Of a stretch of DNA of 64,000 bases, positions 18,063 to 25,179 are shown piece after piece. The stretch lies in assembly GCA_002281485.1 (NCBI GenBank), contig NCGF01000016.1, positions 1 to 64,000 of the forward strand, in the 5' to 3' direction. The position numbers were made by a program, and so were the translations under genes. Each line of letters opens with the position of its first letter. The first letter of the stretch is position 1. The notes under the pieces were generated by a model, which saw only the letters and a list, made by a program, of their open reading frames with translations, was not told the origin of the DNA and searched no databases. The DNA comes from Sphingomonas sp. 28-66-16 (GTDB taxonomy: Bacteria > Pseudomonadota > Alphaproteobacteria > Sphingomonadales > Sphingomonadaceae).

Positions 18063-20710
18063 CAGATCGCCTCCCAAACGAGCGCGGCATCGCCCAGCGC
18101 CTCACGCGCTGGCTCCAGCTTACGCGGACAATAGCCGTTGCCGGCATTCGCCGGCAGCGCAAAGCTCAGATCGTCATAGTCGCCGCCGTTGTCAGGACCG
18201 ATCACCGCGCGTCCGGCGAGCAAGCTAGCGCGAGCCGCCCGGAGATGTCCCGCCAGATCTTCCAGCACGGCCGCGGGCTCGTCGAGGTGGCGGGCTTCGG
18301 AATCGCGCGGATAGAGTAGCGCCGCATCGATCTCGATGCCGTCGCCGAGTAGCGCTTTTACCGCATAGGCATAGAGGCAGCGCTGCAGCTCCTTGCCGCC
18401 CTGCAGGACGACCGCATCCTTCGGCAGCTTGCCGTTCTTATAGTCGAGTACCCGTGCCTTGGCCGCGTTGTCCGAGAGATCGAGACGATCGATGTAACCC
18501 CAGATCTGGAACCCGGTATCCGCGATTTTCACCGGCTTGGCAGGGTCCCAAGGCAAGGCGCCATCGGACTTCGCTTCCTGTCCGCCGAACGGAACCTCGG
18601 TATAGCATTTCTGACCAGCGAGAGGCGGTTCGGGATGCTGGAGGGCGTTCAAGGCGGTCTGCTTGGCTTCCTCCACCGTGCGGCGCCACACCACCAGCGG
18701 TGGCACCGCCTGCTCGGTTTGCCAATGCTCGGCGATGGTCGTTGCTGCCTCCTCGATCGCGGCGATCACCTGATCCGGACGCGCGCCGGCAAGGCTCCCT
18801 TCCCCTTCCAGCAGCCGCACAGCATGATCGAGCGTCTCGTGGAGCAGAATGCCGCTCTGACGCGCATCAAGCACCAGCGCCTCCTCCGCGCTTTCCGGTG
18901 CCCTGATCCCCAGCGCATAGCTCCAGGTGAAGCCGAGCGGATTGCGCAGCAGCTTGGCCAGCGAACTCGCCGACTGCACGCGTTGGAGTGCGGCCAGCAG
19001 CGCCGGATGGTCGGCCCGGACCATCCCGTCATGAGCGGTGACAACAGGTCGCTGCCAGTCGTTCCAGCACTCCGCTGCGGAGCGCGCCTGATCGCTGGCG
19101 CCAAAGTCGGCAGGACGCGCCACCAGACGGTCCGTTTCACTCATCGCGTGCGCGGGTCGCCGGTTACGCCGAACATAGCGAGGCTCGGGTTGCCCGCGCA
19201 GCAGCGGGCTCTTGCCGAGCAGCCGCCCTTCGCTGTCACGGCGAGCACGGGACAGCACGACCTGATCGGTCGTGGTGCTCAGGATCGTCTCGAAATCGCG
19301 ACGATCGGCAGCGGTGACGGGCAGCGGGTCGAGCTCACCTACTGGCACGATGTGATCGGACAGCAGCCGGTCCTCGGAAATGCGGCGCGGCCACCCAGTG
19401 GAGGTCAAGCCGAGCAGGCGAACGAACTTCCGAGGCGACGCCGCCAGTGCCGAGGCCGGCATCCAAGCTACCGACACGCAGGCCTCGCAGGCATCCTCCT
19501 GGCGCAGGCCGTCGATAGTCACGTCGATGGCAGCCGCGCTCCCGGCGAGTAGCGCCTTCTTCCAGATGCGCAGCGCTCCGCCCGAGAGAAAGGCGCGCCC
19601 GATCTCTTCCGCATCGCTGGTGCCGCGGCCCAGCTTCTCGACGATCACACGCAGCTTGGCGGTATGATCGATGCCATCGGACCAGCGATCGGCCGTCAGG
19701 CCGCTCAGGAGCCGCTCCCACGCGTCCGTGGAGGATAGCGGAGCATCGGGCGGCAGCACGCGCTGCCAGCCCTCGGGAAACGTCTGGAACGGCCCTGAAC
19801 CGGCGAGCAGCGTCGCAAGCCGCCGCAGGTGTGCCTGCGACAGTCCGCGCACCAGTATGTCGGCCAGCGCTGCGGCGGTCTGTCCGTCCCGGGTGGTCAC
19901 CACCCGGATGCTGTGGACGAAGTGGAGTTCGATGTTGGCGTCTGCTCTGAGCGCCATGAACTCGTCGTCATAGGCAGCGGGCGCCGCCGCCGCGATCGCG
20001 ATCTCTGACGGCTTGGCGGTCCCACTGGCGATCAGCTCACGTGCCCATCGCAACGCCTCGATCGCCTCATGATACCCGCTGGCGGCGCTGATCGCCTCAA
20101 CCTGGGGCGTCGCCGGTTCCGAACGGACGATCTCGACGGCAGAACCCTCAAGCCAATCTGGGACTGAGCGTGGCCCGGCGTTCCATCGCACCGGCAACGT
20201 TCTCGCCAGCCGCAACAGCAAGTCGCGCCAGCAGGGCGAAAGCTCGCTTATGCCAACGATCTCGATCTGACCGAAGAGTTGGGGGGCATGGTGGAGGTGC
20301 ACCATGCCCTGTGATGCGAGATCGATCGGCCGCATCATCGACGAAGGCAGGCGTTCAAGGACGGCTTGCTCGAGCGCCGCCACGGCAGCCAGACGGGGAT
20401 GCTCATTAGCTCGTGTCGAGAGGTCGATGCCGGTGCGCCAAACCTTATGCAGGGTGTCGGCTGCAGCGCCCACCATGCCGGGCAGGAGCTTGATGGTATC
20501 CAGTTCACCAAGGTCCGTCTCGGGCAGAGCCTGCTGGATCGCATCGCGCAGCGCTTCTGCGTCGATCGGCTGCGCGAAGCCGCCAGCGAGCCGAGCCGCC
20601 ATCTGCTCGAATGCCATGACCTGGACACCGTGGCGCTGGTTGCGTGCGGCGCCGAGATGGATCTCGCGCGAGGCAAGACGGCCGTGCGCTATGTAGGTCT
20701 GCCGCCTCAT
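18062..20710 (-). CDS. AddB-like nuclease subunit (PD-(D/E)XK)
   Basis: An 882-residue partner of the AddA-like helicase. The C-terminal nuclease domain shows IWGYIDRLDLSD, then VLDYKNGKLPKD and QRCLYAYAVKALL, the Asp / Asp-x-Lys / Gln-Tyr pattern of RecB-family nucleases. The N terminus starts MRRQTYIAHGRLASREIHLG and has no evident Walker A, as expected for a degenerate UvrD-like AddB. I chose ATG 20710; the frame is open for 31 codons further upstream (ATG 20803), where the sequence looks less protein-like. It is the first gene of a two-gene minus-strand operon and ends one base into the AddA-like start. Confidence 0.75.
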   Translation of the reverse strand: MRRQTYIAHGRLASREIHLGAARNQRHGVQVMAFEQMAARLAGGFAQPIDAEALRDAIQQALPETDLGELDTIKLLPGMVGAAADTLHKVWRTGIDLSTRANEHPRLAAVAALEQAVLERLPSSMMRPIDLASQGMVHLHHAPQLFGQIEIVGISELSPCWRDLLLRLARTLPVRWNAGPRSVPDWLEGSAVEIVRSEPATPQVEAISAASGYHEAIEALRWARELIASGTAKPSEIAIAAAAPAAYDDEFMALRADANIELHFVHSIRVVTTRDGQTAAALADILVRGLSQAHLRRLATLLAGSGPFQTFPEGWQRVLPPDAPLSSTDAWERLLSGLTADRWSDGIDHTAKLRVIVEKLGRGTSDAEEIGRAFLSGGALRIWKKALLAGSAAAIDVTIDGLRQEDACEACVSVAWMPASALAASPRKFVRLLGLTSTGWPRRISEDRLLSDHIVPVGELDPLPVTAADRRDFETILSTTTDQVVLSRARRDSEGRLLGKSPLLRGQPEPRYVRRNRRPAHAMSETDRLVARPADFGASDQARSAAECWNDWQRPVVTAHDGMVRADHPALLAALQRVQSASSLAKLLRNPLGFTWSYALGIRAPESAEEALVLDARQSGILLHETLDHAVRLLEGEGSLAGARPDQVIAAIEEAATTIAEHWQTEQAVPPLVVWRRTVEEAKQTALNALQHPEPPLAGQKCYTEVPFGGQEAKSDGALPWDPAKPVKIADTGFQIWGYIDRLDLSDNAAKARVLDYKNGKLPKDAVVLQGGKELQRCLYAYAVKALLGDGIEIDAALLYPRDSEARHLDEPAAVLEDLAGHLRAARASLLAGRAVIGPDNGGDYDDLSFALPANAGNGYCPRKLEPAREALGDAALVWEAI

Positions 20711-20918
20711 GATATTGCCTGTTCCCGCCTCTAGTCGACGGTGAGGGTAGATGGGCGCAGGGATCGGATCAACGACACGTTCGGCGTCGACCCTCAGACC
20801 CATAATCCGCCACTCAGGATAGCTTGAGCGCTTCCCGAAAGCCTCCGTTCGTTAATCTCGGCGCACGCCCGATTTGGGCATCACGCGAGCGCGGCTGAAC
20901 GGCAACGCGTCGGTGGAA

Positions 20919-20945
20919 GGGTGCGAAGGGTTTCGGCCCGCACCC
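20919..20945 (-). terminator. Stem-loop after the CBASS operon
   Basis: GGGTGCG at 20919-20925 pairs perfectly with CGCACCC at 20939-20945 around a 13-base loop, 17 bases past the stop of the E2 gene. There is no clear T run after it on the minus strand, so it may be an RNA hairpin that protects the 3' end rather than a strict intrinsic terminator. Confidence 0.4.
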
Positions 20946-20961
20946 GCCCCCCAGGCGGTTC

Positions 20962-21600
20962 TCAGTTTCGCGAGATCCGACCGGTAGCATTGCGATAAAG
21001 CATGCTGCGCATCAGCGGCGCTTCGATGCGGCGGAGCTGTCGCTGGCGCCCTCCGCACCGAGTGGGATCGCGAACGACAGGCGCATTCACATGGGGTGCT
21101 TCCTCGCCACCCCACATGCCTGTCACGTGCCACATCTCGTAGTAGAACAGCCATTCCGCGGCCCAGGGCACGATCGATTCCGCCAGCGGCATATCGTCGG
21201 TCCAGTCGCGGCTAGCCGGATGGAAAAGGCAGAGGTCTGTGCCGCGGGGATCGTCGTGAGGGCCATAGATGTGCGGCACCAGCTCATCGGGGTTCTCCAC
21301 GCGCGGCCTTATAGATGTCAGAACCCGGACGCCGGGCCAACGGCCGACGAAGACGATCCGTCCGTCGTTTGAACCACGGTGGTCCGTGATGCGAACCCGG
21401 TGTGACTGCGACAAGGGGCGCAATTCGCCTTCCCACACCGAGATCCACGGCAGGTCCACCGTCATCCTCAGGCCAGGGAAGCGCAGCGCCATGGCCTCCC
21501 TCTGCATCCGGCCCAGCGCCGACGCATACCGCGGCCGCCAGTTGCGTGAACCGACCTGATAGAGCGGTTCCGACCAGCTGGCGCCCGCCTCATCGTTCAC
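20962..21600 (-). CDS. E2-only protein of type II-short CBASS
   Basis: A 212-residue stand-alone E2-like (ubiquitin-conjugating fold) protein. Type II-short CBASS uses such a protein instead of the E1-E2 fusion Cap2 to form a covalent complex with the CD-NTase C terminus. Supporting features are the core RPRVENPDELVPHIYG, then DLCLFHPASRDWTDDMPLAE, and the tail WAAEWLFYYEMWHVTGMWGG typical of prokaryotic E2 proteins. Cys124 in DLCLF is the most likely catalytic cysteine. GTG 21600 overlaps the CD-NTase stop by GTGA. An apparent frame extending another 154 codons upstream lies within the CD-NTase gene and is a shadow. It is the last gene of the capV-cdn-E2 operon. Confidence 0.85.
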   Translation of the reverse strand: MNDEAGASWSEPLYQVGSRNWRPRYASALGRMQREAMALRFPGLRMTVDLPWISVWEGELRPLSQSHRVRITDHRGSNDGRIVFVGRWPGVRVLTSIRPRVENPDELVPHIYGPHDDPRGTDLCLFHPASRDWTDDMPLAESIVPWAAEWLFYYEMWHVTGMWGGEEAPHVNAPVVRDPTRCGGRQRQLRRIEAPLMRSMLYRNATGRISRN

Positions 21601-22748
21601 CGCACCGGACCACCGAAGAAGCGATGCGCCGGGGCGGCGACGCTGCCTGCGGGAACAAACCCGGCGAAGCCGACCGCACCCGTCGTCGATGCCGAGAACT
21701 GCCCGTTGCGGCTTTGCGCGGACGCGCGATCCACGGTCTGCCGAAAGCCATCCCTCGCTGCGTTCTCGCCGAACAGATCCTTCAGGATGTCTAACTTGCG
21801 AACCTGGGTGCCGTCGGCACGAACGAGTTCGTCGAGCCTCAGGACCAGTACGCCGAGATCCTGGGCGAAGCGAAAGTTGGAGCCCACTGCCTTCGGCCAA
21901 CGATCCGACAGCACGTCTTCGGGACACGCCGGGTTCTCGACGTACAAGTCCTGGACGGACACTTCCCGGGCCAGATGACTTGCAGCTAAGCGGAGGTCCG
22001 TGACCAAGCCCGCCCCCTGGGGCGCGTCGGCGGCAATCCGCGAGAGGAGGACCGACGGACACCGGTCATACCCACCGCGATCGCACTGGATGTCGCGGAA
22101 GCGCTTCAGCAACTGGATGGCTAGCAGGCGATCGGGCTTGTGATCCGCAGGCGTCTGTTCGGGAACCGGCACCACGGCCGCGCGCACCTCGCGCTTGGCG
22201 ATTACGGCTCGCGGACGTACCCGGGCGTCGAACCACCGAGCGAAGCCCTCGGGGTTCGCCAGCGCATTGTCGGGCCGTTCGGGATGCCGGTCGAAGATGG
22301 AGATCACGCGAGGATCACGACCTGGCATCAGGACAGCCGGCGTGACGTCGAGGTGCATGTTCGCATAGCCGAGCGTGACGCAGCGCTTCTTGATCTCGCA
22401 CGTCGTGAACTTCAGCCTTCCCTTGCCGTCGCTCAGCGCCCGCGCCACGCGATGGAGAACGACTTCGGGATCGTTAAACCGATCGATCGCCAGTTCGAGG
22501 ATGAGGTCGATGTCGTAATCCTCACGGTCGTCATAGGCAGAGATCGTCGAACCCATGCGGAACGACCCCTGTGGATAGATGACGGGGCTGAGTTCGGGAA
22601 AACCACTCTCGTGCGCATCAAGGTATTGGCTGACGGCGTCGAAGTGGGCGACCGCCTCCTTGTACGCCGTCGGCGTCAACTGGATGCGATGCGCGACATC
22701 GGCGAGCAGGTCGTCGTAGTACCGGTCAACAGGCGTGGAATGCAGCAT
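21597..22748 (-). CDS. CD-NTase (cyclic oligonucleotide synthase) of CBASS
   Basis: A 383-residue cGAS/DncV-like nucleotidyltransferase. The active-site loop PQGSFRMGSTI (Gly61-Ser62) is followed by Asp79 and Asp81 in DREDYDIDLILEL and a third acidic residue, Asp134, in MHLDVTP: the full catalytic triad of the family. On phage infection such enzymes make a cyclic di- or trinucleotide that activates the effector, here CapV. The product cannot be read from sequence, although DncV-type enzymes paired with CapV often make 3'3'-cGAMP. The C terminus ends HRFFGGPVR, which matters for E2 conjugation. ATG 22748 lies one base past the capV stop with GAGGTGA upstream. Confidence 0.9.
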   Translation of the reverse strand: MLHSTPVDRYYDDLLADVAHRIQLTPTAYKEAVAHFDAVSQYLDAHESGFPELSPVIYPQGSFRMGSTISAYDDREDYDIDLILELAIDRFNDPEVVLHRVARALSDGKGRLKFTTCEIKKRCVTLGYANMHLDVTPAVLMPGRDPRVISIFDRHPERPDNALANPEGFARWFDARVRPRAVIAKREVRAAVVPVPEQTPADHKPDRLLAIQLLKRFRDIQCDRGGYDRCPSVLLSRIAADAPQGAGLVTDLRLAASHLAREVSVQDLYVENPACPEDVLSDRWPKAVGSNFRFAQDLGVLVLRLDELVRADGTQVRKLDILKDLFGENAARDGFRQTVDRASAQSRNGQFSASTTGAVGFAGFVPAGSVAAPAHRFFGGPVR

Positions 22749-22749
22749 G

Positions 22750-23781
22750 TCAGTTCACCTCGTTGCTATGGAACGGGACGAACGGCTCCCGATTGCCAAT
22801 GAAAAAGCACTTTTCAAGAATGGGCAGCTGCGCCCTCGCGCTCGCCCGCCCCATGCGAACCAACGTCTCCACCTTCGACGCGTCGTCGAGGGCGACGAAC
22901 CCTGGCTCGACCGTCGGATTGATGCGATGCAGGTGCGGATTGGAATGCGGGTGGCCAAGCAGCAACTTGGCCGTCGCCTGGCTGAACCTGTCCTGCCCCT
23001 GGAACATGAGCTCCAGCAGCCACTTAACGTCCTTCAACCCGACGACGTCCTTCACCGGGTGCACCGTGTCCGTGCAGCCGAGCGACAGCATCCGCACCTG
23101 ACCCATCGGCCACCCCAGGGTGGCCGCAGCCTCGATAGCGGCAGACCCCATTGGGTTGTTCGCCCAGATGCCGCCATCGAGCAGATGGGAAGCACCTTCG
23201 AAGCTGTGCGCGGGAAGGAACGATGGCGCTGCGGCGGTCGCGAGCGCCGCGTCCACAGCGAGCCGGGAGTGATCGACGCGGAACCGCTCGTGATGGGCGG
23301 TCTTGAACACGTAGGGGCCGCCGTGCGCCGAATCGTAAGCGGGGATCACCAGCCTGGTCGCGCTGTCCCCGATCAGACGAGCACCGAACACGTCCTCAAG
23401 GGCGATCTTCAGCTCGTTGGCCTCGTACTTGGCAGTCCCGACGTGCCTCACCATGCGGCGCAGGCCACGCAACCTCGAGCGGAGACCGCCCAGCTTGCCC
23501 GACAGCGGCGCCTGATCGAAGATCGCAGGACTGCGCTCCACGTAGAAGCGGCAGATCTCGGCTGCGCTGATGCCCAAGCCAAGGCCGATTGCGATGATGC
23601 CACCTGTGGAGGTGCCTGCGATAAGATCGAACTGGTCCACCACCCGCTTCCCGGTAAGCCGCTCGATCTCGGCTAGGAAAGCCGCTGGAAGCGCACCCTT
23701 CAGGCCGCCACCATCGATCGTCAGGATCCGCCGTGGCATCGCCTCGGCTTCACCAGTTGAAGTTAGCGACTCGGGTGCCAC
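22750..23781 (-). CDS. capV: CapV patatin-like phospholipase, CBASS effector
   Basis: A 343-residue patatin-family phospholipase. The oxyanion motif DGGGLKG is near residue 23, the nucleophile motif GTSTG near 56-60, and the catalytic Asp in LLDGGIWANNP near 190. On binding the cyclic nucleotide from the neighbouring synthase, CapV enzymes degrade membrane phospholipids and kill the infected cell. Start GTG 23781 has AGGAAGGA six bases upstream. An internal ATG at 23739 (MPRRILTIDGGG) begins exactly at the core fold and is an alternative. First gene of the three-gene operon, divergent from capH. Confidence 0.9.
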   Translation of the reverse strand: MAPESLTSTGEAEAMPRRILTIDGGGLKGALPAAFLAEIERLTGKRVVDQFDLIAGTSTGGIIAIGLGLGISAAEICRFYVERSPAIFDQAPLSGKLGGLRSRLRGLRRMVRHVGTAKYEANELKIALEDVFGARLIGDSATRLVIPAYDSAHGGPYVFKTAHHERFRVDHSRLAVDAALATAAAPSFLPAHSFEGASHLLDGGIWANNPMGSAAIEAAATLGWPMGQVRMLSLGCTDTVHPVKDVVGLKDVKWLLELMFQGQDRFSQATAKLLLGHPHSNPHLHRINPTVEPGFVALDDASKVETLVRMGRASARAQLPILEKCFFIGNREPFVPFHSNEVN

Positions 23782-23793
23782 GATCAGTCCTTC

Positions 23794-23813
23794 CTACATC
23801 TCGTAAGATATAG
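23794..23813. promoter_or_regulatory. Palindrome over capV -10 region, candidate CapH operator
   Basis: CTA-N-ATCT-N4-AGAT-N-TAG, a 20-base site with perfect seven-base half-sites. It contains the putative capV -10 hexamer and ends next to the capV ribosome-binding site. CapH repressors of CBASS bind such palindromes between the divergent genes, so CapH is the obvious candidate ligand. Seen: symmetry and position; inferred: CapH binding. Confidence 0.55.
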
Positions 23814-23835
23814 TGAACGACAATCGCCTTGTAAA
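23807..23835 (-). promoter_or_regulatory. Putative capV operon promoter
   Basis: On the minus strand TTTACA (23835-23830) is separated by 17 bases from TATATC (23812-23807). The -10 lies inside the palindrome at 23794-23813. Confidence 0.45.
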
Positions 23836-23858
23836 CCGCGGCGACCGTCCCGTAAGAT
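23829..23858 (+). promoter_or_regulatory. Putative capH promoter
   Basis: TTGTAA, an 18-base spacer and TAAGAT, 40 bases before the capH start. The -10 is part of a second CGTAAGAT copy (23851-23858) identical to the core of the capV palindrome, so the same regulator may touch both promoters. Confidence 0.4.
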
Positions 23859-23898
23859 CAAACTGACGACGCTTCTTGGCGTCGCGGGAGGAATTGCA

Positions 23899-24213
23899 TT
23901 GTCACTCGCCCTGAAGCTGAAGGAACTGCGGACCCGCAATCGCCAGTCGCTCCAGCAGGTCGCCGACGGTGTCGGCGTGTCGAAAGCGCACATCTGGGAA
24001 TTGGAAACCGGAAAGAGTCGGAACCCCGGCATCGAACTGGTGCGAAAGCTCGCCGACCACTTCTCGGTGACCATAGCGTTCCTCACGGGCGATCCGGCTG
24101 AGGCGACCGACGATCCGGCGGCATTGCAGTTCTTTCGCGAATTCGGCGGCGACCTCTCGACCCGGGATTGGGAAACCCTGCGGACGGTGGCGGAAAGGCT
24201 GAAGGATCGCTGA
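23899..24213 (+). CDS. capH: CapH-type helix-turn-helix repressor
   Basis: A 104-residue Xre/Cro-type protein with the helix-turn-helix in QSLQQVADGVGVSKAHIWELETG split over residues 15-37, followed by a short C-terminal helix region. Next to an ImmA/IrrE-type peptidase and divergent from CBASS genes, it fits CapH, the repressor that CapP cleaves when DNA damage or single-stranded DNA appears. Start TTG 23899 is supported by GGGAGGAA six bases upstream. Overlaps capP by one base (TGATG). Confidence 0.8.
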   Translation: MSLALKLKELRTRNRQSLQQVADGVGVSKAHIWELETGKSRNPGIELVRKLADHFSVTIAFLTGDPAEATDDPAALQFFREFGGDLSTRDWETLRTVAERLKDR

Positions 24214-25070
24214 TGGTCGATGAGGCGCTGCTGATGGACCTCGCCGACTGCGGGTCCCCGGAACGCCTACTCGGCGTCATCCTCGACCATCATCGCGAAT
24301 GGCAGCCCCCTGTCGACGTCGAGACATTCGCCCGTAGCGTCGGCATCCTCGAATTCCGCGACCTGGAGGTCGATGGTTTCGTGGGCGCCCTCATGACCGA
24401 CCTGGAGAAGACCAAGGGCATCATCCTATCGGCAGCAGGTATGCCGACACCGCGCAGGCGGTTCACCGTCGCGCATGAACTTGGTCATTTCCTCATCGCG
24501 GCACACCGCGGCGACAAGCAGTGCACATCGAAGGATCTGATGGAGACGCGTCGCGAGACGCTGCATCAGAAGGAAGAGGCCCAGGCCAACCGGTTCGCAT
24601 CCGGCCTGCTCATGCCGAAGCCGTGGTTCGTCGCGCAGACCGATGGCCTCGGCCCGCCCAGGATCGAGCACCTCCTGTCACTGGCGGACACGTATGGCGT
24701 CAGTCTCGAGGCAGCGGGAAACCGCTATGCCGAACTTACGCCCGAGGCGTGCGCGTTCGTCTTCCTGCGGAATGGGCGGGTACGATACGCGAGGCCTTCG
24801 CGCACCTTCCCCGCGCTCGGTATCCGGCCAGGTGACGCGGCGCCTTCGGACTGCGCCCGCTCCGCAACCGGCGCGGCGCGAGCTGACGTTGCCACGGCGG
24901 CAGAGTGGCTAAGGCCTGATCCGAGGACGCGGCAGCCATTCATACGGCTGCAGATCCTGGATCAGGTCAATGGCTTCCAGACTGCGCTTCTGCACATCGA
25001 TACTGCGCGGCAGGATGACGACGAAGAGGAAGATGACTTGATCGAGAGCTACAAGCCTAAGTTCCGATGA
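24213..25070 (+). CDS. capP: CapP-type metallopeptidase (ImmA/IrrE family)
   Basis: A 285-residue COG2856/ImmA-IrrE peptidase. The zinc motif HELGH is at residues 88-92 and a downstream EEAQANRFASGLLMP supplies the third ligand region. A C-terminal sensor-like domain follows (about 170-285), ending in an acidic DDDEEEDD tail. In CBASS, CapP cleaves CapH to release repression. ATG 24213 overlaps the capH stop and has GAAGGA upstream, so an upstream in-frame ATG (24168) inside capH is not used. The end is 109 bases before the DUF499 gene on the same strand. Confidence 0.85.
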   Translation: MVDEALLMDLADCGSPERLLGVILDHHREWQPPVDVETFARSVGILEFRDLEVDGFVGALMTDLEKTKGIILSAAGMPTPRRRFTVAHELGHFLIAAHRGDKQCTSKDLMETRRETLHQKEEAQANRFASGLLMPKPWFVAQTDGLGPPRIEHLLSLADTYGVSLEAAGNRYAELTPEACAFVFLRNGRVRYARPSRTFPALGIRPGDAAPSDCARSATGAARADVATAAEWLRPDPRTRQPFIRLQILDQVNGFQTALLHIDTARQDDDEEEDDLIESYKPKFR

Positions 25071-25123
25071 GGCAGCTCACGATCGTCCGATTGGTGGGTG
25101 GAAAAATGCCTCGGCATGGTCGT

Positions 25124-25152
25124 TTGCCGATGACGGGGCAGCATCCTAAAAC
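25124..25152 (+). promoter_or_regulatory. Putative promoter of the DUF499-methylase-helicase operon
   Basis: TTGCCG (25124-25129), 17-base spacer, TAAAAC (25147-25152), 28 bases before the GTG start. Directly after it comes ACATCCGTAAGA (25151-25162), sharing CGTAAGA with the two CBASS promoter sites. The promoter call rests on hexamer fit alone. Confidence 0.35.
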
Positions 25153-25179
25153 ATCCGTAAGAAAAGTAAGGGGGACGCG

